Shown here: positions 1 to 10,300 of the stretch, piece by piece
How the letters are laid out: each line of letters starts with the position of its first letter
How positions within the stretch are numbered: the stretch's first letter is position 1
DNA from: Tetrapyrgos nigripes
Lineage: Eukaryota; Basidiomycota; Agaricomycetes; Agaricales; Campanellaceae
Length of the DNA stretch: 64,000 bases
Assembly (NCBI GenBank): GCA_013368315.1
Contig: JAACJM010000082.1
Coordinates: 186,001 to 250,000 of the forward strand
Reading direction: 5' to 3'
The notes under the pieces: model-generated
Database searches by the model: none
What the model was told of the DNA's origin: nothing
What the model saw: the letters and a program-made list of their open reading frames with translations, nothing else
Translations under genes and position numbers: made by a program

Positions 1-206
1 TTCATTTCTGTGATGTTGCCAACGGTGGGAAATTTTTCTGGATTGAAGAAACGGGGATCTGAATGGGAAGGTATGAATTCTCCTGTAGTTTTGTTTTAGA
101 AAGGAATTATTATGTGGACTGAGTACTCACCTAAGCATAGTTGGTCAAGAAATGCTATTTTCCTGGTGACATTGGCACACTTGTCAATACCATGTTCTGA
201 GCCTGC

Positions 207-707
207 CTATTCCTTGTCTAGCATGTCCATCATTCTTTGCAAGATGGGAGGTCTCTCTTCACAATGAGAGGAGATGGGTGCTTGCTTTTTGATGCCAGTG
301 AGTAAACACCACAGCATCTCTCCACCTTTCCATTCCTGGCCCAGGGCAATGTGCCAGGCCTTTAGTGAAGTGATCTTGGCTCTGACTGTGCCTCCAGAAT
401 GGATTCCAAGATAGTACGATGCAAATTTGATGAGGGTGTGTTCAGAAGCTGGGAACGCCTTGTCTGGTTGGAGACCAATTTCCTTGCACTAGTTCGCATA
501 TTCATTCACATCTTGTCAGCGCTGTTTCAGCGTGCTATCCTTTACACCTCCAGATAATGCCTTGGCTGCTTGTTCTGAGAGGGCTTGGTTTTGCATGGTT
601 TTGAAACAGTCATAATCAGCATAGCTGGCAGGAAGGGAGGAGTGTTTCATGGATTTTGACAGCAGTTTCTGAGGCTGTTTGAGTTGTAGAACTGAGGATC
701 TTGGCAT
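207..707 (-). pseudogene. Decayed tyrosine recombinase, N-terminal core-binding part
   Basis: Reading the minus strand from the ATG at 707 gives one 166-codon frame down to a stop at 207-209. It is interrupted by two in-frame stops, TGA (516-518) and TAG (489-491), each one base from a sense codon (possibly Trp and Tyr). The segment containing LIKFASYYLGIHSGGTVRAK followed by a KAWHIALGQEW-like stretch resembles the SAM-like core-binding domain of tyrosine recombinases carried by basidiomycete retroelements. The catalytic domain does not follow on this strand; a matching C-terminal part lies on the plus strand at 1349-1699. The assignment rests on remembered family patterns and no search was possible. 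Confidence 0.6.
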
Positions 708-914
708 TGGTGTGAGATTGGAGGTTGGAAATCATTGTGGTGGAAAGGAAGATTTGTTTGTTTGATTGCTTGAGTTTTTGGACTTTCTCACTACTTGGTC
801 CTTATCATGTATGTCAAGAATGTTTATGGGCTCAGTAAAACTTATAGAGATTTCTTCGAGATTCATTATTATGTTAATGTTACAAGCTTGGTACACTTCA
901 TACGAAATAAGTTG

Positions 915-1262
915 CTAGTCCGCAATGTGCAGGTCATTACATAGGATGTGGCTATTAAGGAACAGGGATATTTGACGTGGAATTCTAGGTGGGTGTTCTT
1001 CAGGATGCCTCGCAAGTCGCAAAGGTTTGTCAGCTGGATTCTGTTTGCTTGAAATCCACTCTATTGACATCCAAATGGAATGTTGTTGCATAGTGGATAC
1101 TATCCTTTGCAAGGATGTGTTCTGTTCCTTGTTGAGAGCTCCAACCACTCCTTGGATATGTGAATGATGTATGTGAGAAGCTGCAAGCATGAGTATGGCC
1201 AGTTCAACTGCAATCATCTCGGCCCAGCTGATGTGACAACCTTGAACTCCCAAGCTAACCAT
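915..1262 (-). pseudogene. RNase H-like fragment of a retroelement
   Basis: A 115-residue frame contains HISWAEMIAVELAILML, then QGVVGALNK, then WISSKQNPADKPLRLA. This order matches the RNase H-like domain at the end of the reverse transcriptase of DIRS/Ngaro-type elements in agarics: a WAE..AVEL helix, a xNQGVVGAL strand and a NPAD.PSR C-terminal motif. No reverse transcriptase precedes it in the window, so it is a fragment. The usual Ser-Arg after NPAD is replaced by Leu-Arg-Leu, consistent with decay. Confidence 0.6.
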
Positions 1263-1348
1263 TTTTTGTCTTTCTTCCAGATATCAAGACCACAGGTGAC
1301 AGAGGTGATCACACACACATTGCAGCCTGGCCTCATAGGCTGAATGCC

Positions 1349-1699
1349 ATGAAAGCAGCCCATTGTCACATCAAGGACAACAGACTATCCCAAAGCGATC
1401 CTTTCACCACCTACAGAGATGACCAAGGCAAATTCAAAGTCCTGACGTGGTCAAAATTCCTCACCATGTGTAACATCATTTGGACTAGAGAAGGCTATGG
1501 CAGATTCACAGGTCATTCCTTTCAGATTGGAGACACAATGTTCTTACTACATCATGGCATTGATACTGAAACAGTCAAACATTGTGGACAATGGAAATCC
1601 AGTGCCTTCACCAGATACTGGCGAGACCTTCACACCATCTCAGAAGTCCACATCACAACATCCCTCATCATCTTTGTACCAACTCCATCTAGCTTATAA
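1349..1699 (+). pseudogene. Decayed tyrosine recombinase, catalytic C-terminal part
   Basis: The 116-residue frame carries GHSFQIGDTMFLLHHGI, then VKHCGQWKSSAFTRYWRDL, the box-II and tyrosine region of a tyrosine recombinase. In active relatives the first motif is HSFRIG, with His and Arg both catalytic. Here the Arg codon has become Gln, so the protein is expected to be inactive. The candidate nucleophile Tyr (RYW) is still present. The fragment lies on the strand opposite to the N-terminal recombinase piece at 207-707 and the RNase H piece at 915-1262, so the element was rearranged or several insertions overlap. Confidence 0.6.
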
Positions 1700-1986
1700 C
1701 TACTTTGACAACTTTACAATCACATTCCTTCGAACACATACCTATCACAGCAATTAGTAGAAAACATTAAAATTTTCATGTCTTGGTCAAACACTAGTGA
1801 TGCATCTGTTCTGTACAAAGTTTACATACAGAGAATCTAGTTGTAATGGTGATAAGAATTTCCAAGCACCTCTTAACATGTTGCTGGACCATGCTAGACT
1901 TTCAGTCTGTGGGGGTCAGCGTTGTTCCATCAATCTCATCCAACATGCTTGGGCCAGCTTGCAGAGTTTCGGGTAGTCTTTTGATT

Positions 1987-2113
1987 CCTCTGGACAACAC
2001 CAACTTTGGAATAATTATACTACAAATGCTATGAATAATTACTCCAGCCAGTCTCTGCCCATTACGACAGAATGTCAGTATGGTTTCATGAACCGTCACA
2101 GGACACTTGCTTC
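1987..2113 (+). repeat. 127-bp direct repeat, copy 1
   Basis: This segment begins CCTCTGGACAACACCA and ends GACACTTGCTTC. It is nearly identical to 2958-3082, in the same orientation about 970 bp further on. A few substitutions and a 2-bp indel separate the copies. It could be a solo-LTR-like or element-end sequence related to the retroelement debris upstream, but no coding capacity or target-site duplication was identified. Confidence 0.8.
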
Positions 2114-2190
2114 AAAAGTGATAGTCTCTGACATGAGGAGAGATGTCATGAATCTCTTTATGCCTTTGTCTCCAAACCCTGTTTTCCTTC

Positions 2191-2370
2191 ATTCTTTTGC
2201 TTTTAGTCTCCTTTCCAGTACTTTGGCTTATCCAAATCTTGTACCTCTTTGTTTTTCCTCTTCTTTGCTTTGCTTCCATCATTCCTTTTGCTTCTAGTCT
2301 TCTTTCCAGTACTTTGGCTTATCCAGATCTTGTTTCTCTTTGTTTTCCTTCTTCTTTGCTTTGCTTCCTT
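2191..2370 (+). repeat. Two tandem ~90-bp units
   Basis: A unit containing TCCAGTACTTTGGCTTATCC followed by a TTTG/CTTC-rich stretch occurs at about 2191-2280 and again at 2281-2370, with roughly 10% divergence and a 1-bp indel. The open frames that run through it on both strands (Phe/Leu-rich or Lys/Arg-rich) are products of the low-complexity sequence and are not treated as genes. Confidence 0.8.
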
Positions 2371-3567
2371 TGTTCCTGTCACTTCTATAGTTCTTCCAGG
2401 TGTTTCTCCATGGTTCTTCCTTTCTCCATAGTTCTTCCATTCCATCAGTACCTATTGATCTAGGCTTCATCTCTTCATTCCTTTGATCATATATACTTCA
2501 GGGCTTCATAGATAGGTCTCTAGTCTGTCCACTTCTGTCCCTCTGATCCATACTGCTATGTAGACTCTTGCCCAGTACTGGCTTACTCACATATACCATC
2601 TATTTGCCTTATTGCTTCATCTCTGGTCTTTGTGTGGTGGCCTGAGAGGCATCCGGTCCCTATCTGAGCCTGTTCTTGACAAGAGATAGTTGTTTTTTGA
2701 AGGCAAGTTCAATGTGGCACATTCACATGACTTAGTCGCTTCTGGTTCCTATCCATCATCGTCGTGTCTTTAGCTCAGAATCCTTATTCTTTGACCCTCC
2801 ACCATCCCCGGTTCTACCACCAACTTTAATAAAAAGTTAAAAAAGTACAAAACCAAATTCATATATTGAGAACAAACAAGCAAATGTTGATAAGTTATGA
2901 GAACATACAGGCCATCTGTCATCCAGAATTATCTATGTAGACAATTCATTTACAAAACCTCTGGACAACACTGACTTCAGAATAATTATACTACAAATGC
3001 TATGAATAATTATTCCAGCCAGTCTGCCCATTACGACAGAATGTCAGTATGGTCTCGTGAACCATCACAGGACACTTGCTTCGAAATTATTATATACATA
3101 TTACTTACAAACTGGAAGCAACTAAAAAGTGAAATGAACTTTTGATCCATCACACATCATATCAGTCAGTGAACTGAGTGAACTGAGTGAACTGGAGGTC
3201 AAAAATGTCACACCCACCAAACTCGTCTTCATGATAGAACAGTATGTCACATGCTGAGAGTCACTTTGACAACATGCTTGGAGAGCCAGCTGCCCCACCG
3301 GCCCTTCACTGGTTATTGTGCAAACATTATAAAGTCTCCTGAGAGTGAAAAGCCACTGAAGCACTTTCCAATAATCCTCCAAATAATACGAACAGGGACC
3401 ACCACATATTTCTTCCTTTCCATGCCAAAAGTAAGATTGATATGTACAATAAATATCTACAATCTCACTAGAGATAGGGCTATCATTACTTTTATGCTTC
3501 AGTCCATAACAGACAAATGAGAGAATATAAGGAACGAAACGTCTGGAGACTATTGCATCCAACTCTA
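2371..3567. other. Gene-free repeat-bearing interval
   Basis: Apart from the repeat copy at 2958-3082, nothing recognisable was seen. A 146-codon frame on the minus strand (3122-3562) lies directly downstream of the PMT4 stop codon. It has no recognisable motif and includes a simple SSLSSLSSL stretch, so it is left uncalled; it may be 3' untranslated sequence of PMT4. Confidence 0.5.
2958..3082 (+). repeat. 125-bp direct repeat, copy 2
   Basis: Second copy of the repeat at 1987-2113, same orientation. It lacks two bases in the AGTCT(CT)GCCC stretch and carries several transitions. The interval between the copies is rich in T/C-biased sequence and holds no recognisable gene. Confidence 0.8.
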
Positions 3568-6500
3568 CTAATCCTCAGCGTCAGGATACAATTCCTGCGC
3601 AACTTTTTCCGCTACTGCATCTGCCTCACCTATGGGCCCCTCTGCTTTGCCAGGTTTACCGTCCTCCTTGCTCTCAGAATCCTTTGAAGGGCCTTTTTCA
3701 GGAACAGGATCAACACCGGCATTATCTATCGGTTCATCCTTCGCTCCCTCCTTCACTTCATCCTCCTTCTCGGTAATCGGTTTATCGTCCTCACTCGGTG
3801 GCGCTGAAATGGGGCCTCCTCCAGGTACCTGCACAACAACCTTCTCTTCATCATCAACTAGACCTTGATCCTGACCCTGGACCGGCTGTTTCGGAAGTCG
3901 AGTCGTGCTTCCTTCCCCAGCACGAATATCACCAGCGAAGACGTCTCTGCCCGGCTCTATCTTGTTGACGTACGTCGAGGTGTTCTCTTCTCCCTGTCCT
4001 TGCTGATTCTGCTCTCCTTCGGCTTCAGGTGCACCTTGCCCAACATTGACTACCGCTGGTCCACGTCCTCCAGGTTCTCCGCCAATCGTTGCAACAGGAA
4101 CCATGGTGCTGCTTGGTGTCGGGGCTCCAACGCCACCAGCGAGAGATGAATAAGCCGAGTAAGAATCCAGGAAGTCGTTGCTGAGGTCAAGAAGAGCAGA
4201 TGAGCAAACGGTCAAGACCAGATGAAAACCAGGCGGCCACGTACCAGCTAAAGTCCCACGTCCTCTTCCACTTTGCGTTCTCGCATTCCTTCTTCGTCCA
4301 TGGTGTTCCATAGGCCAAAGGACTTCTCACTCGGAAGGTAAGGATGACAGACACAATGAGAAGGGCGGCGATCCCAAGCCTATCAATGAAGAGTCAGGAT
4401 TGAGACAAACAGATGAGTCAGTAGCAGAATTGACATACCTAACCCTCTGCTTCAAACCTCTTGTACCCCAATCAAACCACGCGCAAGAGAGCAAAATCGC
4501 GAAATACAACGCCGGGAAATAATGGTGTAAGAACAACTGCCTCGACATCAAGAAGAAAGGCGTATAGTGTAACAGCCAACCGAGGAAAAGGGGAGTGGAG
4601 AGAGTCGAGTATTTTACCAAAGTAGCTGGAATAGCATATACGTTAGTATGGCTAGCAATGGACGTTTGAGAGAAACTCACAATTATTCCAATCCCTGTAT
4701 CCCCTCTTTTGCCTTAAAACCAGGATAGCACCTGTACCAACCCAGGTGACGACGGCCAAAGTGGAAAACCACCAAACCAAAGGATTGCCGACGAGGTAGA
4801 TTTGCCGATGGTCTTTGACCCAGAAGTTCTATGAACAACAGACCTGATTCAATATACGCTCATCATGATGCCCACAAGAAACTCACAATCCCCCTCCTCA
4901 GAGTAGGCCACTGCTCTGGCCTTGAGTCAAACGTGTGTCGTTCAGTGAGTCCCTTGTTGGTTGTCCACATCACTTGCTGAAGTTCCAAGAACTTGGAGAG
5001 GAACGAGGGAGCTCTATAGTTGACCTATTTTGCCTCGTTCAGGATTTCATCGGCCAGCGTAACAACGTAGACGCACCTTCTCAGCATTCGATTTCTCCAA
5101 AGCCTCGTGGATATTCGTCTCAACAAACCATAAAGAGTTTTGACGAACGGCGTTTTTGTTGCAAGTCACTTCCTGTTGCTCGTAGCCCCAATCCGGTAAT
5201 TTGACCTGGTACAAAATCAACTTCGAATCCAAGAAACACAAAGACTAAAAAAACTCACCTTGTGACTAAACAAGTAACACCCTGTCAACGCATGCCTCAA
5301 CTTAAACTTGGTCCTCAACGTTCTCAACCTCTCTTTCGCCTTCCTATCCCCAGAATCCGTATAATCCTTGTCAATCTCCACAATCCAATCATCATTCGCA
5401 TCACCAGCGAAACCCGGCATCCCATAACCCGAAACCTCGTTCTGGAAATCGACCTCGCTGACAGGTGCACGATGATCATGAGAATGAAGGTGCTTCTCCG
5501 TCATGATATGCCTGAGCTTGACTCTCATTCCCGAAGTAATGTGAACAACAGGTTCATTGGCCCAGTCTACAGGTGCAAGGTTGTCCGCGGTCGCATTAAG
5601 GATGGTCCAATCATTATTGGTATCTCGGTGTGGGTAAAGAGTGATTTGTTGCTGTTTCGATCCCGTAGGATAGTTGTGAGGGTGTGAATGTAGATATCCA
5701 CCTTGGGTATTGAAGTGTCGGATAGTAATCTGAGAACCCAAAGCGACGTCGGCGTAGGTGTCCGACATACCCCTTCCGGAAAGAGTGTGTTGGAATTCGG
5801 AAGACATGAAACCGTCGCCTTCGCCAGAGCTTTGCAGGAGCCCAAAGTGGATAGCGAACATGGCCATGTAGAAAAGTGTGGGGAGGAGGATGAGGCAGAT
5901 GGCACGGGCGACAAAGTGCCTGACGAAAAGGCGAGGAGGGACTTTGAGGTCGCCGAGAAGGTTCCAAAGTTGTTGGATAGTGAGGAAGCCGACGGTGGCG
6001 ATGGTGAAAAGGCCGACCCATTTACAAGAGACTACAGCGCCAAGACTCAAACCGCTCAGGATGAGCCACGTCCACCAACTCTCGCTGAAGGGTCGAACCC
6101 GATCCTCGTTTGAAAAACCAATGAAGGTGAACAGCGATAGGGATGTGAAGAAGAGTAGAGGAGAATCCAAAAGAATATGGCGAGATTGCGTGACAAGACC
6201 GTTTTCGAAGGTGATGAAAAGGGAAGCGAGAAGGGCAGTTGTGGCCCGGCAGTCAAGGGCGCGAAGGGTAAGGTATGCGAGTGGGACAGTGAAGACACCA
6301 AGAAGAGCTGGAACAAGTCGCATAGCGACATAAGGTACGTTTTCATAGACTCTGTAGAAGATCAGGGACTGCAGAAATACAACCGATGACGCTACTCACT
6401 TTCCAATATCCTTAAAGTCGAAATTACCATCATAGCCAAAGATAAAACCAGCGAGAGTAATGAGAAGCTTTGCGAGAGGAGGGTGGACATCAACAAAATA

Positions 6501-6860
6501 ACGTGTCTTGATGTAACGCGAGGCGAATTTGCCAAAATGAACTTCGTCGAACACGACGCTATTAGGCTTTGAGAGCCTATATAACCTGACTGCGGCAGCA
6601 ACTAGGACAATCAAAATGAGTAGCGGTAACTCCCCGCTGGTCAAGTTGACGCCTCCTGCCGGGTAATTTGCCTTGCTTGTCCGACCAGGGACATAGAGGC
6701 CCTTGGAAGCTGCTTCGCGTTTACTGTCTGCATCCAAGTGGTCCTGCCTGGGATGCGGAAAGCGTGCTGGAGAAGAGAAAGAAGACGATGAAGGCTGAGA
6801 AGAAAGAGAGACACCAGGCGGAGGAGATGCTGGTCGCCGTGCTCGAAAGTTTCCAGACAT
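3568..6860 (-). CDS. PMT4: Dolichyl-phosphate-mannose--protein O-mannosyltransferase, PMT4 family
   Basis: Transfers mannose from dolichyl-phosphate-mannose to Ser/Thr of secretory and membrane proteins in the ER. Eight exons on the minus strand (6860-6400, 6351-5259, 5205-5077, 5024-4887, 4828-4681, 4625-4439, 4379-4245, 4180-3568) sum to 967 residues in frame. Visible features: a first membrane segment followed by the catalytic-loop Asp-Glu ([10 protein letters not shown]105/E106), a [14 protein letters not shown] motif, a MIR region with repeated LHSH motifs and [11 protein letters not shown], and a hydrophobic C-terminal half with [21 protein letters not shown] and the MIR wording match PMT4 rather than PMT1/PMT2. 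Yeast Pmt4 is about 760 residues; here about 190 extra acidic, disordered residues follow the last conserved block. The start at 6860 ([10 protein letters not shown]) is preferred over an in-frame ATG at 6980. Confidence 0.93.
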
Positions 6861-7386
6861 TGCTGGACGATGGAAAGAGAAGGACTTGAAGATGCAGTGC
6901 AGTCTTAGCTGGCACTTGCCGTATTTGGAATCGTCATGATTAGCGCTCAAATGCGCAGCCTCGAATAGACTTGCAACCATCTTCAGCCATTGCGTACAGA
7001 CCCTCTCAGTCCTTGGAGTATGCTGAGTATCCCAGTATTGGCTGAAATGTACATTTACACAGTGTAACCGTTACGCGTTCATACATCTTTCAAGTCTACG
7101 TGTTTTCATTGACTAAAAGAATAATCCTCTGGTCCTCCATGAGTCCACGTAGAGCTCCTACTCGTTACATTTTTGGTAGCTTTTGCGGTATAATCTATGC
7201 TGCTTTTTGGCATTTGAAAATGGCATCCGCTGTGGACGTCGAGTTGGAAGAAGCTGTCGCGTTTGTCACGTGGCTGCGGAAAGATTCGGAGGGAGCCATT
7301 TTGACGCGTCTCCGGTTGCCGAGCTGACTCGTTTAAAAAATTTTCAACTTCACACTCTCTGGCTACCCTCCCTCTACGGCGGCGTC
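6861..7386. promoter_or_regulatory. Shared upstream region of divergent PMT4 and PPR genes
   Basis: 526 bp separate the two divergent start codons. No clear TATA box or other motif was identified. The frames in this interval are short and unconvincing. Confidence 0.35.
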
Positions 7387-10300
7387 ATGCTGCCCAAAGT
7401 AGCGACTACTCTCCTTCACTCGACGTCCCGTGCGGCAACAGCCGTAGGACAGTCGCATACTATCAGAAACGTACTACAGCTTCAGCACTCTAATTCCTCT
7501 ACTTCGTCACAACAGTCGTCCTCGTCTCAGTCGTCGACCGGCGGGTCTGGTCCCAACGGTCCAGCAGGAAAAGGTCCCGGGTCAAACTTCTTCAATCCCA
7601 ATTGGCATGGCAGTCCTGGGACAAGGGATGGAACTGCTAGAGGAGGCAGATTTGCACATGGATATCTTGTGGGTCCAGCCTCTGATTACAGCCTCTGATC
7701 TATATTTATATTTTCCTTATTTGCAGAGTGCTTCTCGTGCCGTTGCACAGGCCCAGCCCTTTGCTTCGACCTCTGACGGACCCAGTCAACTCGACGAGAG
7801 CCAAGATGAATTCGAAATCGTCGTTCCTAAACGCTCTCAGGCCAACACTACGCGTAGATTCCGTAGCCACAGTCTTTCCTACTCTCCCAAAGAACGCGCA
7901 CAGAAACTCGGCGTATTGCGAACCGTTCAGCTACATGCTAGGTCTAAGCATGTCTTCGTCAGCCCAGACCGTCCCGACAGCGTCGAAGCCAGTGTTGGAG
8001 AGTGTGTGAGGCCAGTTTCACCTACGAGATTGGTCAGGAGTAGAAGCAATTCGACTACAAGTGCCCATGCTCCAGACCCAGAGGGCCTGCAATTGCAGGA
8101 TGCTCCACCACCACCACCACCGTTGTCTCAGCTAGAAAACTCGACAACCACCCATCCTTCTTTCCCCCAGTCCGTTGTACCTCCTTCACAAACCCCTTCC
8201 GAGTCCTTCTCCCCTGCACCTGCGTCTCTTGAACCGTCCGCTCCCGTTGTATCGAATCGTTGGTATGATGCACTGCTTGCCGCTCGCGACTCCAGAGACC
8301 CCGAGGAAATGACACGGGTCCTGAACGCGTTCAGGTCGGCTACGTCTTTGGCTCTCGAAGCATCTACCCAGACCACCTCCTCGGCCTCACTCTCGTCTCC
8401 CGCTCCCCGGTCCAAAGCTGACCTACCACCTGGCGCCCGCATTCCTATAATTGCGGAACTCAATCTCGCCCTCGAAGTCCTACACGCTTCTCGCGTATCT
8501 GGGGAACCCTTGACCGACATGCTTAAAGTCTATGCCGACATTATGAAGTTCTCTCAACTACTCACAGATCAAGGCAGACATAACGAAGCCAGGTTGATGA
8601 AACCCAACATGCGGACTTATAGCGTGATGATCAATGCTTTATGTGACCGGGAAGGAGAAGTAGCATCAGCGTTCGAGGTTATGGCAAACGCTAGGAAATG
8701 GAGGAGTTGGAGTGCTGCTCCTGCCTCGCCTTCTATCGAAGAGAACGACGACAGGCACATCAGGATACTAAAGGCGGAAAACAATTTCCGTTCAGCTGTC
8801 GCTCTATTCCAAGCAATGACCTCTTCATCTTCCCGAGTGAGCGGCCCTGACGTATTCGCTGTCCTTTTCCGTGCTTGTGCTGTTCATTGCGCACTCGCAA
8901 CAGCTGCTGTCCCATCCTCGACCGGCCGACGTGTACCCGTTTGGTCTCCCTCCGAGCAGGAAGCTATGATAACAGAAGCCGTCACGAGTGCAATCCACAT
9001 CTGGGGGCATCTGGAGCAATCAAACTGGCGGCCCACCCCGACAATGTACAAGAACATGCTTAACACATTCGGTAGACCCAGCACAGGCAAAGCCTCTCCC
9101 GCTCGAGGTTGGGAAGGTGTCAAAGATGTCTGGGCGGATTTCCGTACAGCGTGCACTGAACGGCGTATCAACTGTGATACTGAAAGGTCGATCCAACACT
9201 CCATAATGCAGGTGTGGAATGCGATGATAGAGGCTAGCTTCAAATGTGGTCAACCAGGTTTTGGTGTCACGCTGCTCGATGAGATGATGCGCGTCACTTC
9301 AGCTGCGCAAGACGTCTCAGTTTCGTCTGCGTCCACCGCCAACGAGGAGTCCCAACAAGATCAGACGCAGTCTGGCGAAAAACTTGCTGGCGTAGTCAAC
9401 CTCAAGGACGTCCCTCTTCCTGGTCCCTCGACGTTCACGACGATCATCGCCGGATTCGTTGGACTGGCGTTGAAAGCTATCAATGGTGTTCCCACCCCGG
9501 AGGATGTTACAGAGAAGGTTAACACTTCGCAGCTCCAAGCTGCACGCAGTGCGCTCGAGCAGTACAAGGAACACATGGGTACGGCATTGGTATGGATGGA
9601 CAAGCTCGCTTCTATGCCTGTTGGTCCAGCGGAGGCTTCATCTAGTTCTACACCAGTCATTACCCGCCCCGAAGTCCACGCTTGGAGAACCGTTCTTGAA
9701 GCTTTGAACGAGGGATACCACTTTGAGATGGATTGGTCCGAGAAAGGTTTGGAAATTGGAGGTACGCATTTTCTAAACTTTCTTCTCACTTTTAAGTTTG
9801 CTGACAAATTTCACTATGGATTTCTTTAGACTCTGCAACCGTAACCTTCTCTCTTCCTGCCTTGCAGAAAAACTACGACGCCTTGGCCCAGACGATAGCA
9901 TCTCACCCCGAGGACAATTTGTATCTGCGCAGACTTGACACGAGAATGTTATTCAACAGCAATCTGCGTCAAATTTATGCGCTCAAAGGCAGATTGAACT
10001 GGGCTATCGCCAAAGGAGAAGAGGTTCTTGGTTCTGCTGACGGCCATATCGACAGCGACAAACTCAGTAGTATCCAGGCCACCGTCAGTCAAGCAAGGAA
10101 GGACTTGTTTGATGCCTTGGAAAAGCAGGAACGTCGTCTTTTAGACATACCGACTCTGGAAGCTATCTTGAGTGGCGTCAGTCTCGTGAAGCCAGGGTCA
10201 AAAGCAGATTCACTCAATGCCCTCGATATCGACATGGTTAAACGTGTTTGGGAGTCTTGGGGAGAGCTTAGCAAGCTCAAAGGGTCTTGGGAATCTGCCG

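Noticed and set aside
2203..2445. Lys/Arg-rich frame in the 90-bp tandem repeat, and Phe/Leu-rich frames on the other strand
   Set aside because: Generated by T/C-rich low-complexity tandem sequence open in several frames.
3122..3562. 146-codon minus-strand frame directly after the PMT4 stop
   Set aside because: No motif, biased composition with an SSLSSLSSL repeat, and a position typical of 3' untranslated sequence.
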